From an uncultured Prevotella sp. (GTDB lineage: Bacteria > Bacteroidota > Bacteroidia > Bacteroidales > Bacteroidaceae), in contig CALCUV010000340.1 of assembly GCA_937906765.1 (NCBI GenBank), positions 1-5,170 of the forward strand: a stretch of DNA of 5,170 nucleotides, read 5' to 3'. A program made the position numbers and the translations under genes. Positions 1 through 5,024 of the stretch are shown here, piece by piece. Under the pieces are notes generated by a model. It did not search any database and was not told where the DNA came from. It saw nothing but the letters and a program-made list of their open reading frames with translations. How positions within the stretch are numbered: the stretch's first letter is position 1; every line of letters begins with the position of its first letter.

Positions 1-567
1 AAGTTCTTGGCAGGTGTATTGGACTGCAACGCTTCTCGTAAGGGTGCCCGCTTCGTTCGTTTCTGCGACGCCTTCAACATTCCTTTGGTTACATTGGTAG
101 ACGTACCGGGCTTCCTCCCAGGTACAGGTCAGGAATACAATGCAGTAATCCTCCACGGTGCGAAGTTGCTCTACGCTTACGGCGAAGCTACTGTGCCCAA
201 GGTAACGGTGACGCTCCGCAAGAGCTACGGTGGTTCACACATCGTGATGGGTTGTAAGCAACTCAAGGCGGACCTCAACTATGCTTGGCCTTCTGCAGAA
301 ATTGCCGTAATGGGTGCGAGCGGTGCGGTAGCTATTCTCAGCGCTAAGGCAGCTAAGGAACAGGAAGACCCCAAGGCGTTCCTCGCTCAGAAGGAAAAGG
401 AATACAATGACCTCTTCACGAACCCCTATAAGGCAGCTGAGTACGGTTATATCGACGATGTTATCGAACCACGTAACACTCGCTTCCGCATCTGTCGCGC
501 TTTAGCACAGTTGGAAACTAAGATGGAAACGCGTCCTACTAAGAAGCACGGCAACGAACCTCTTTAA
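1..567 (+). CDS. mmdA: Methylmalonyl-CoA decarboxylase / propionyl-CoA carboxylase carboxyltransferase subunit, 3' part
   Basis: This is the C-terminal 188 residues of a carboxyltransferase subunit that normally has about 510-520; the 5' end lies outside the window. The family moves the carboxyl group between (S)-methylmalonyl-CoA (or propionyl-CoA) and biotin on a carrier protein, in the cytoplasm. Visible hallmarks, in fragment numbering, are DVPGF at 34-38 followed by the LPG-x-x-QE turn, [14 protein letters not shown] before a YGG oxyanion-type loop (76-78), the [11 protein letters not shown] stretch near 95-105, and the C-terminal KKHGNEPL tail typical of the family. The frame is open from base 1, so the upstream KFL residues belong to the gene. 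It is followed by a small subunit gene and the biotin carrier gene on the same strand, so it is the first visible gene of a decarboxylase operon. In Bacteroidales this enzyme runs in the propionate-forming succinate pathway. Family assignment is firm; decarboxylase versus carboxylase direction is inferred from taxon. Confidence 0.95.
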   Translation, partial: KFLAGVLDCNASRKGARFVRFCDAFNIPLVTLVDVPGFLPGTGQEYNAVILHGAKLLYAYGEATVPKVTVTLRKSYGGSHIVMGCKQLKADLNYAWPSAEIAVMGASGAVAILSAKAAKEQEDPKAFLAQKEKEYNDLFTNPYKAAEYGYIDDVIEPRNTRFRICRALAQLETKMETRPTKKHGNEPL

Positions 568-605
568 TCCTGCCCTTTCTCCCACCGTTTTTAATCATTT
601 TGACT

Positions 606-875
606 ATGAAAAAAATAGCTTATACAGTGGGCGGCAAACAATTGGTCATTACACTCGACGAAAAGCGCGGTTCGATTCGCGCCATTGAGGCCGACGGCAA
701 ACCCATTGAGCCTACCGCCGAAGAAATGCCCATTATCGCAGGAGTAATTAGTCTTGCGTTGCTCACATACGAAACAGAAGTTGTTCACGATGAGGAAACC
801 GACGTTATTACCCTCCAAAGACATTGCACTCCATGGAATTCGCCGGCTCGACAGATGAGTAACTTGCGCAAATAA
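606..875 (+). CDS. Small subunit of the methylmalonyl-CoA decarboxylase operon (OadG-like tail)
   Basis: An 89-residue protein 38 bp after mmdA. I start it at ATG 606 rather than the in-frame TTG at 600, because MKKIAYTV then aligns with the start of the neighbouring carrier protein. Residues 1-34 align without gaps to residues 1-34 of the downstream biotin carrier (10 identities, including Y6, V8, G10, T16, G22, E28, G31, P33). Residues 41-55 form a short hydrophobic stretch (PIIAGVISLALL). The C-terminal part, VHDEETDVITL and then TPWNS, resembles the conserved tail of small OadG-like or hypothetical proteins that I recall sitting at this position in Bacteroidales decarboxylase operons. A structural or assembly role linking carboxyltransferase, carrier and membrane subunit is inferred. 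No catalytic residues are evident, and the hydrophobic segment is short for a transmembrane helix. No Shine-Dalgarno sequence is present, as is usual in Bacteroidetes. Confidence 0.8.
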   Translation: MKKIAYTVGGKQLVITLDEKRGSIRAIEADGKPIEPTAEEMPIIAGVISLALLTYETEVVHDEETDVITLQRHCTPWNSPARQMSNLRK

Positions 876-908
876 CATTTAGTCGTAATATAGAGTTATT
901 CCGATCCT

Positions 909-1028
909 ACAGACCCCTCCGCCCTTCGGGCACCTCCCCTAACTTCGGGGAGGATTTTGGGTTACTGACAAACTTAAATTCTCCCCCAAAGTTAGGGGGA
1001 GTCCCGCGAATGCGGGGAGGGGGTCTGT
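909..1028. repeat. 120-bp palindromic MITE/REP-like intergenic element
   Basis: The element is an imperfect long inverted repeat. Its ends are ACAGACCCCTCC (909-920) and GGAGGGGGTCTGT (1016-1028), complementary apart from one extra G. The arms continue inward, so that TAACTTCGGGGAGG-ATTT (940-957) pairs with AAATT-CTCCCCCAAAGTTA (977-994). Each arm also folds on itself: GCCC-TTC-GGGC at 921-931, a 7-bp stem with 7-nt loop at 933-953, another 7-bp stem with 7-nt loop at 981-1001, and CCCGC-GAAT-GCGGG at 1003-1016. It has no coding capacity. It lies between two genes of one operon, so it is probably transcribed and forms a strong RNA structure. Similar CCCTTCGGGCACCTCCCC repeats are, to my recollection, common intergenic elements in this phylum. 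No clear target-site duplication is visible. Confidence 0.85.
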
Positions 1029-1077
1029 CAAATTCTTTTCAGATAACTCCTATATTATTCCCTAACTTTTTGAAGCA

Positions 1078-1533
1078 ATGAAACAATACAACTATAAAGT
1101 TAATGGAGTTGACTATGAAGTGACCATCAACTCCATCAAGGGTCAAGTAGCTTCGGTTGAAGTGAACGGAATTCCCTTCAATGTAGAAATCATCGGTTCT
1201 GCGCTTGCCGAAGGTGACCTTCCCACAATGGGAACTGCCACTCCCGCGGCAGCAAGTCCTGCTCCCGCAAAGGCAGAAGCAAAACCCGCCGCACCCGCAA
1301 CGAAGGGCACAGCAGGCGAAGGCACTCCCGTAAAAGCACCTCTCCCCGGCGTAGTAACAAAAGTGCTCGTTGCCGAAGGCGATGCCGTGAAGAAGGGCGA
1401 CGTTGTGCTTGTGCTCGAAGCCATGAAGATGGAAAACAACATCACTGCCGAAAACGACGGCAAGGTTACCGGTGTGTGCTGCGCGCCTGGCGATAGCGTG
1501 ATGGAAGGTACTACACTTATTACTATTGGATAA
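1078..1533 (+). CDS. mmdC: Biotin carboxyl carrier protein of methylmalonyl-CoA decarboxylase
   Basis: A 151-residue biotin carrier. Residues 1-40 are a small beta-rich N-terminal domain, residues about 53-82 are an Ala/Pro/Lys-rich flexible linker (PAAASPAPAKAEAKP), and residues about 84-151 are the biotinyl/lipoyl-attachment domain. The biotinylation motif EAMKM places the modified lysine at K117. PLPGVVTKVLVAEGDAVKKGD before it and the GDSVMEGTTLITIG ending after it are typical of the fold. It carries carboxybiotin between the MmdA carboxyltransferase and, in decarboxylases, the Na+-pumping membrane beta subunit. The start is ATG 1078; only a weak purine tract (GAAG) precedes it. The gap to the previous gene is 202 bp, unusually wide for this operon because of the palindromic element. 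The expected beta-subunit gene does not follow. It could also be shared with an acyl-CoA carboxylase, so the symbol is less certain than the function. Confidence 0.94.
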   Translation: MKQYNYKVNGVDYEVTINSIKGQVASVEVNGIPFNVEIIGSALAEGDLPTMGTATPAAASPAPAKAEAKPAAPATKGTAGEGTPVKAPLPGVVTKVLVAEGDAVKKGDVVLVLEAMKMENNITAENDGKVTGVCCAPGDSVMEGTTLITIG

Positions 1534-1541
1534 GATATTTT

Positions 1542-1683
1542 AGAGTACAGAGTACAGATAACAGAGTACAACTGCCATTCGGAACACGTGTACTTCCTTT
1601 TCTGTTCTCTTCACAGTGACACCATCGCTGTGCCTCTCTACAGAGTTCTTGCAAATAAAAACAGAGTACAACTACCATGCGGA
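1542..1683. repeat. AGAGTAC direct repeats downstream of the biotin carrier gene
   Basis: Starting 8 bases after the biotin carrier stop there is a tandem AGAGTAC pair (1542-1548, 1549-1555), then ACAGAGTACAACTGCC (from 1561). A 23-bp direct repeat joins 1561-1583 to 1661-1683 with 21 of 23 matching positions. A third, inverted copy of ACAGAGTACAAC lies at 1700-1711. Between the direct copies is a small hairpin (CACAG 1612-1616 with CTGTG 1628-1632) and nothing that looks coding. These are probably decayed intergenic repeat units; no function can be assigned. Confidence 0.7.
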
Positions 1684-1718
1684 TAAATTCCGACAGGTGG
1701 TTGTACTCTGTATTCTTT
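1661..1718 (+). terminator. Terminator-like hairpin after the decarboxylase genes
   Basis: ACAGAGTACAAC (1661-1672) pairs perfectly with GTTGTACTCTGT (1700-1711). The stem continues through one G-U and three further pairs, then an inner CGGA/TCCG stem (1680-1683 with 1689-1692) after an internal loop. A T-rich stretch (ATTCTTTTA) follows and an A-rich stretch (AATAAAAA) precedes it, so it could terminate in either direction. It lies about 130 bp after the carrier protein stop and before the next promoter, a sensible place to end the decarboxylase transcript. The T-run is interrupted, so confidence is moderate. Confidence 0.5.
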
Positions 1719-1803
1719 TATACACTCAGATGCCCAACTGACGCTACTATATGTACGCCATTCGCGACTTTTTTTACGTAACCTTGTGGTAGGTATGCAG
1801 AAA

Positions 1804-1823
1804 TTATGGTAATTTTGCCATAA
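1804..1823 (+). promoter_or_regulatory. Candidate promoter -7 box inside an inverted repeat, upstream of the ATPase gene
   Basis: TAATTTTG (1810-1817) matches the Bacteroidetes -7 consensus TAnnTTTG exactly. It ends 35 bp before the ATG at 1853, which implies a leader of about 25-30 nt. The only -33 candidate is a weak CTTG at 1783-1786, with 23 bp spacing, slightly long. The box is embedded in a 20-bp inverted repeat, TTATGG (1804-1809) against CCATAA (1818-1823), with 9 of 10 arm positions complementary once the inner bases are counted. A dimeric repressor bound there would cover the -7 element, but this operator role is inferred only from symmetry and position. Confidence 0.5.
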
Positions 1824-1852
1824 GGATATTACCAACACTCAACTCTAAGATT

Positions 1853-2680
1853 ATGATTAAATACGCTGACTATATCCGCCGCTTAGAAATCAAAAGTTTG
1901 TGGAGCGGGCACAAACATATTGTGTGGGAACTCCGTCCGGGCGTAAATGTTCTGAGCGGAGGGAATGGCGCTGGGAAAAGCACCATACTCAATCGTATGG
2001 AGCAACACCTGCGTACCGCCCCAACGAGCGGAGAAATATTAGGAGGCCGACATCTTGGGGTGAGCATTGACTTTTATCCCTCTGACGCGACCAACATCCG
2101 CTATGACATCATCCGCTCTTTCGACCGCCAACTCCTGCAAGGTGACCGCTTGCGCACACTTACCGACGTGGCGGTTTCTACGGAGTTAGACTGGCAACTC
2201 TATCAGCTCCAACGTCGCTACTTAGACTATCAAGTGAATGTGGGTAACCGCATGATTCAACTCTTGACGAGTGGCGCGCCCAACGCAAAGGAAGAGGCGA
2301 CGGAAGCTTCGGCATATAAAACCATGTTCCTCGACCTTGTGGACGACCTTTTCTCAGAAACGGGAAAGCGCATTGACCGCACGAGCAACGAATTGAGTTT
2401 TATGCAATTCGGAGAGCAACTCTCGCCCTACAAACTCTCAAGTGGCGAGAAGCAAATGCTGATTATTCTGCTCACTGCCTTAACGCAAGACCGCCAACCT
2501 TACGTGCTTTTCATGGATGAACCTGAGGCAAGTCTCCATTTCGAGTGGCAAAAGCGCCTGATTGATATGGTGCTCCAACTCAACCCCAATGTGCAAATCA
2601 TCCTTACCACCCACTCGCCCGCAGTAGTCATGAACGGCTGGGCGGATTGCGTAACAGAGATGGGTGAGATAACGATGTAA
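1853..2680 (+). CDS. ABC/OLD-type AAA ATPase (AAA_21-like; AriA-like partner of a DUF4435 gene)
   Basis: A 275-residue SMC/ABC-class ATPase with no membrane segments, hence cytoplasmic. Walker A is GGNGAGKST at 36-44. An ABC signature, LSSGEKQ, is at 195-201. Walker B is YVLFMDEPE at 217-225, with catalytic Glu 223, followed by the D-loop-like ASLH (226-229). The switch histidine is in LTTHSP, H254. The roughly 150 residues between Walker A and the signature are helical and include a Gln/Arg-rich segment near 110-135, probably a short coiled coil. There is no fused TOPRIM nuclease domain, unlike a full-length OLD protein; the next gene supplies a TOPRIM-like DUF4435 protein instead. This arrangement matches PARIS, where the ATPase AriA holds the effector AriB inactive until a phage anti-restriction protein is sensed. 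At 275 residues it is smaller than the AriA proteins I know. ATPase identity is firm; the defence role is inferred from the pairing. Confidence 0.88.
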   Translation: MIKYADYIRRLEIKSLWSGHKHIVWELRPGVNVLSGGNGAGKSTILNRMEQHLRTAPTSGEILGGRHLGVSIDFYPSDATNIRYDIIRSFDRQLLQGDRLRTLTDVAVSTELDWQLYQLQRRYLDYQVNVGNRMIQLLTSGAPNAKEEATEASAYKTMFLDLVDDLFSETGKRIDRTSNELSFMQFGEQLSPYKLSSGEKQMLIILLTALTQDRQPYVLFMDEPEASLHFEWQKRLIDMVLQLNPNVQIILTTHSPAVVMNGWADCVTEMGEITM

Positions 2681-2698
2681 GGTTTTAAGGTTTAAGGT
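2678..2698. repeat. TAAGGTTT short tandem repeat at the ATPase stop codon
   Basis: TAAGGTTT occurs twice in tandem (2678-2685, 2686-2693), followed by AAGGT; the first copy contains the TAA stop of the ATPase gene. It opens a 108-bp spacer to the DUF4435 gene. No promoter box of the TAnnTTTG type is visible in the spacer, so co-transcription with the ATPase is more likely than an independent start. Confidence 0.6.
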
Positions 2699-2748
2699 CG
2701 CTTTGCTTTGAGGTTGTAAGGACTTTGCAGAACGCACTCCGGATGGCC

Positions 2749-2783
2749 TTTCTCATTTCTCATTTCTCCTTTCTCATTTCTTC
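2749..2783. repeat. Five-unit heptamer tandem repeat (TTTCTCA) before the DUF4435 start
   Basis: Five consecutive 7-bp units read TTTCTCA, TTTCTCA, TTTCTCC, TTTCTCA and TTTCTTC. The tract ends only 5 bases before the ATG at 2789, where a ribosome-binding region would be. It is a pure pyrimidine/A tract without any Shine-Dalgarno sequence. The tract is outside the coding frame, so copy-number change would alter leader length rather than reading frame. A role in tuning translation of the effector gene is possible but unproven. Confidence 0.8.
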
Positions 2784-2788
2784 CATCC

Positions 2789-3814
2789 ATGCCTTCCCTT
2801 TCCAGTTACATATCTTCCCATTACGTCCAAGCGGCAAACCGCCTGGCGGGGAAGCATGCGCGAAAGAGCATTGTGGCTTACGTAGAGAGTTTTGACGATG
2901 TGGCATTTTGGAGCACCCTGCTCCGACCGTTGGAGACGGAACAGTATTACTTCGAGGTGATGCTCCCTTCTAAGACCTCGCTTTGCAAAGGAAAGAAGAT
3001 TGCACTGGCGAATCAACTCGGGCCTAATATGATTGCGTGTGTGGATGCCGATTATGATTACCTCATGCAGGGACGCACGCCCACTTCGGAGGAGGTTTGC
3101 AATTCGCCTTACGTATTCCATACGTTGGTTTACGCAATTGAGAACTACCATTGCCACGCCAGTTCGCTACATAACGTATGCGTTTCTGCCACACTCAATG
3201 ACCGTCGCATCTTTGATTTTGAGAGTTTCATGCAAACGTTCTCTGAAATCATCCATCCGTTATTCGTGTGGAACTTGTGGTGTTATCGCGAGGGAAAGTT
3301 CAAGCAGTTTTCGATGGCAGACTTTTACCGCATCGTGCGCCTCCGAGACATCAACCTCTATCATCCTGAGCAGGAACTCAACGACTTGCGCCGTCGCGTC
3401 AATTCAAAAATTGCGCGCTTGCAACACCAATTCCCCGAGGCCAAGAAAACGTATAAACCCCTGAAGGCGGAACTCATTGAATTGGGGGTTACTCCCGAGA
3501 CGACCTATCTCTTTATGCGTGGTCACGACTTGTTGGACGGAGTGGTTTCTGTGCTCACCTCAAAAGTCTGTGACTTGCTCCGCAAAGAGCGTGAGCGAGA
3601 CATTCACAAGTATGCCGAGCATGCCAAGCAAATGCAAAACGAATTGGCGTCCTATCAACACTCTGTGGCCGCGGTGGATGACGTTCTGAAGCGACACTAT
3701 GGGTATGTAACGACACCGCAATACTTGTGGGTGCAAGACCAACTGAAGCGCTTCCTTGAACAATACACACCGAAACCTCAAGAAGTCACCCCCGCCACAT
3801 CTGAAGCGGAATAG
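2789..3814 (+). CDS. DUF4435 protein, TOPRIM-like putative nuclease (AriB-like)
   Basis: A 341-residue cytoplasmic protein that I assign to DUF4435. Near the N-terminus, IVAYVESFDDVAFW places a candidate catalytic acid at E33 with D36/D37, the VEG-x-x-D type start of TOPRIM-like folds. ACVDADYDYL follows with D86 and D88, equivalent to the TOPRIM DxD. AIENYHC (E118, N119) and the MRGHDLLDGVV block (about 243-253) are further motifs I associate with the family. Residues about 265-325 are charged and helical, probably coiled coil. In PARIS systems the DUF4435 effector AriB is a TOPRIM nuclease that cleaves host tRNA after release from the ATPase AriA, causing growth arrest. Here it follows an ATPase gene by 108 bp on the same strand, the same order as ariA-ariB. 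Start ATG 2789 is the only good one: no ATG, GTG or TTG lies in frame between the upstream stop at 2717 and it. Family good; nuclease activity and target unknown. Confidence 0.8.
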   Translation: MPSLSSYISSHYVQAANRLAGKHARKSIVAYVESFDDVAFWSTLLRPLETEQYYFEVMLPSKTSLCKGKKIALANQLGPNMIACVDADYDYLMQGRTPTSEEVCNSPYVFHTLVYAIENYHCHASSLHNVCVSATLNDRRIFDFESFMQTFSEIIHPLFVWNLWCYREGKFKQFSMADFYRIVRLRDINLYHPEQELNDLRRRVNSKIARLQHQFPEAKKTYKPLKAELIELGVTPETTYLFMRGHDLLDGVVSVLTSKVCDLLRKERERDIHKYAEHAKQMQNELASYQHSVAAVDDVLKRHYGYVTTPQYLWVQDQLKRFLEQYTPKPQEVTPATSEAE

Positions 3815-3875
3815 GACTGATTGCACGCATCACCATCTCATCACTTTTCCTCATCCCCTCATAAAACTCCAAACT

Positions 3876-4535
3876 ATGACATATAGAAAAACTCTCCCCC
3901 TCCTTCTTCTCCTATTGCTTCCCTTCACTCTCTTTGCGCAACAATCGCGGAAGCAAGAACGTAGCGCCACGCCCTTTGCTAATGCTGAATTTAAGCGTGC
4001 CAAGATTATCCAACCCTTTGGGAAATTCGTTTGGGCGGAAGCAAATATCTTTTTAAAGGATGCTTCGCTTTGCTTTGTTGAGAATGACACCATCAAAAAG
4101 GCATTTGTTGATAGGGTTATTGCCGTTCAGTTTGACTCAGCCACCTATCGCAAGGTGGAAAGTCAGCAAATGGGCCTCGTTGTTGCCGAAAAGGGATACA
4201 ACTGCCTCGTTCGCGTGCGCACCATTGACATGAAGCAATACACAGAAGAGCACGACGGCACACAGAATGCCGGTTACCTTGAATTTGACGGCATCGGACG
4301 CATGCAAAATGAGTTTATTGACCTCCATAATGAAGCCTTTCTTGAAAAAGGTTTCCCCGTAAAAGACAAGTATTACTTCATCATCAAAGGCAAATGCGTA
4401 GTAGCCAATGAAAGTCACGTGGAGCGCGAAATCAGCAAGCAACACATGGACGACTTCAAGAAACTCATGCGCGACCAATGGTGGAGCTGGCGCGACGAAG
4501 AGTCCCTCAAGATGCTCCTTGAATTTCTACCCTAA
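3876..4535 (+). CDS. Exported protein of unknown function
   Basis: I do not recognise this 219-residue protein. I start it at ATG 3876 because that gives a textbook Sec signal peptide: basic MTYRK, then a Leu-rich core (residues 6-20) with seven consecutive leucines, and a likely signal peptidase I site after A21 in LFA/QQ. The frame stays open upstream to 3756, but that part would overlap the DUF4435 gene and bury the signal. There is no lipobox cysteine, so it is probably a soluble periplasmic protein. The mature part is mixed alpha/beta in character. It begins with a basic QSRKQER stretch, contains DASLCFVENDTIKKAFVDRV near the first third, and ends in a Trp-rich helix (WWSW near 202-205). 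No enzyme motif is visible. It lies 61 bp after the DUF4435 stop with no promoter box seen, and a strong terminator follows, so it may be co-transcribed with the ATPase/DUF4435 pair. A functional link to them is unproven. Confidence 0.8.
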   Translation: MTYRKTLPLLLLLLLPFTLFAQQSRKQERSATPFANAEFKRAKIIQPFGKFVWAEANIFLKDASLCFVENDTIKKAFVDRVIAVQFDSATYRKVESQQMGLVVAEKGYNCLVRVRTIDMKQYTEEHDGTQNAGYLEFDGIGRMQNEFIDLHNEAFLEKGFPVKDKYYFIIKGKCVVANESHVEREISKQHMDDFKKLMRDQWWSWRDEESLKMLLEFLP

Positions 4536-4609
4536 ACGTCCAACGAAGTGCAGTGAGAATTCCCCTTTCTCTACCGCTCCTCCGCCCCTCTGTTATACAT
4601 CAAACCCTA

Positions 4610-4657
4610 AAAGTGGAGGCAACCTCAATCATCAAGGTTGCCTCCACTTTCTTTTTT
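4610..4657 (+). terminator. Strong intrinsic terminator
   Basis: AAAGTGGAGGCAACCT (4610-4625) is perfectly complementary to AGGTTGCCTCCACTTT (4635-4650). It forms a 16-bp stem with a 9-nt loop, followed by six T residues at 4652-4657. It lies 75 bp after the stop of the exported protein and ends the rightward transcription unit. Confidence 0.92.
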
Positions 4658-4734
4658 ACCCCTCTCAGAAACCCAAACGCCCCAGGAATTATCCCGCTAA
4701 AAACAAAACCTATTTTAGTCAAAACGAATCGTTA

Positions 4735-4932
4735 GTTAGCGCGCCCAATGAGTGACTTAAGGCGCAGAAAGTAAGAAATAGGAATGACTACTAAAATAGT
4801 CGTGACGTTTGCAAGAAAAACGGCGGTGGGTGAGAGTGAAGATACACGGTTCGTGAGAACATTCGTGCTGATTGCAAGAAAAGGTGCGCCTATAAACCAA
4901 CTCCCCCACGCTCCTCGTAAAGAGTCATGCAA
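4735..4932 (-). pseudogene. Possible remnant of a membrane protein (weak)
   Basis: The 367 bases between the plus-strand terminator and pckA hold no convincing gene. On the minus strand a 66-codon open frame (stop at 4732-4734) encodes two hydrophobic stretches, SWFIGAPFLAISTNVLT and AVFLANVTTILVVIPISYFL, separated by a short loop and followed by a basic end (LRLKSLIGRAN). It has only a TTG start, no in-frame ATG and no -7 box in front, and it begins just after the terminator of pckA. It may be the tail of a decayed transporter or a chance frame. No family was recognised. Confidence 0.25.
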
Positions 4933-4965
4933 ACTAACTTGACAAACTCATTTATATAAGAGCAC

Positions 4966-4994
4966 AAAAAAAGCCGACGCATGAGCGTCGGCTT
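4966..4994 (-). terminator. Intrinsic terminator of pckA
   Basis: AAGCCGACGC (4971-4980) and GCGTCGGCTT (4985-4994) form a perfect 10-bp stem with a 4-nt loop. On the minus strand the stem runs into seven T residues (the A-run at 4966-4972). It lies 30 bp downstream of the stop of the minus-strand PEP carboxykinase gene, whose transcript it ends. Confidence 0.92.
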
Positions 4995-5024
4995 CATTTA
5001 TATTACTTCTAAGCGAAGCTCAGA

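Noticed and set aside
909..1028. CRISPR array or structured regulatory RNA such as a riboswitch
   Set aside because: There are no regularly spaced repeats with unique spacers, and the structure is explained as one palindromic element with nested hairpins.
1143..1571. Long minus-strand open frame opposite the biotin carrier gene
   Set aside because: It is a low-complexity Ala/Ser/Thr/Val product of reading the Ala/Pro linker gene backwards. The sense strand encodes an unmistakable biotin carrier.
1853..2680. RecF or full-length OLD nuclease
   Set aside because: The protein is 275 residues with no TOPRIM domain after the ATPase core, and the neighbouring gene is DUF4435 rather than a replication or UvrD-like partner.
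2774..3157. Minus-strand open frame of 127 codons
   Set aside because: It is antisense to the DUF4435 gene, whose sense frame carries conserved motifs. No promoter or family resemblance was seen.
3033..3689. Two plus-strand open frames inside the DUF4435 gene
   Set aside because: They are out-of-frame Arg/Ser/Thr-rich shadows. The DUF4435 frame is continuous through the region, so no frameshift needs explaining.
3756..3875. N-terminal extension of the exported protein
   Set aside because: It would overlap the DUF4435 gene and place the Leu-rich signal peptide 40 residues inside. ATG 3876 fits far better.
4137..4478. Minus-strand open frame of 113 codons
   Set aside because: It lies opposite the exported-protein gene, which has a clear signal peptide and terminator. 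No independent support was seen.
4939..4956. TTGACA followed by TATATA on the plus strand as a sigma70-type promoter
   Set aside because: The two hexamers are too close together, Bacteroidetes use a different consensus, and only the end of the convergent pckA gene lies downstream.
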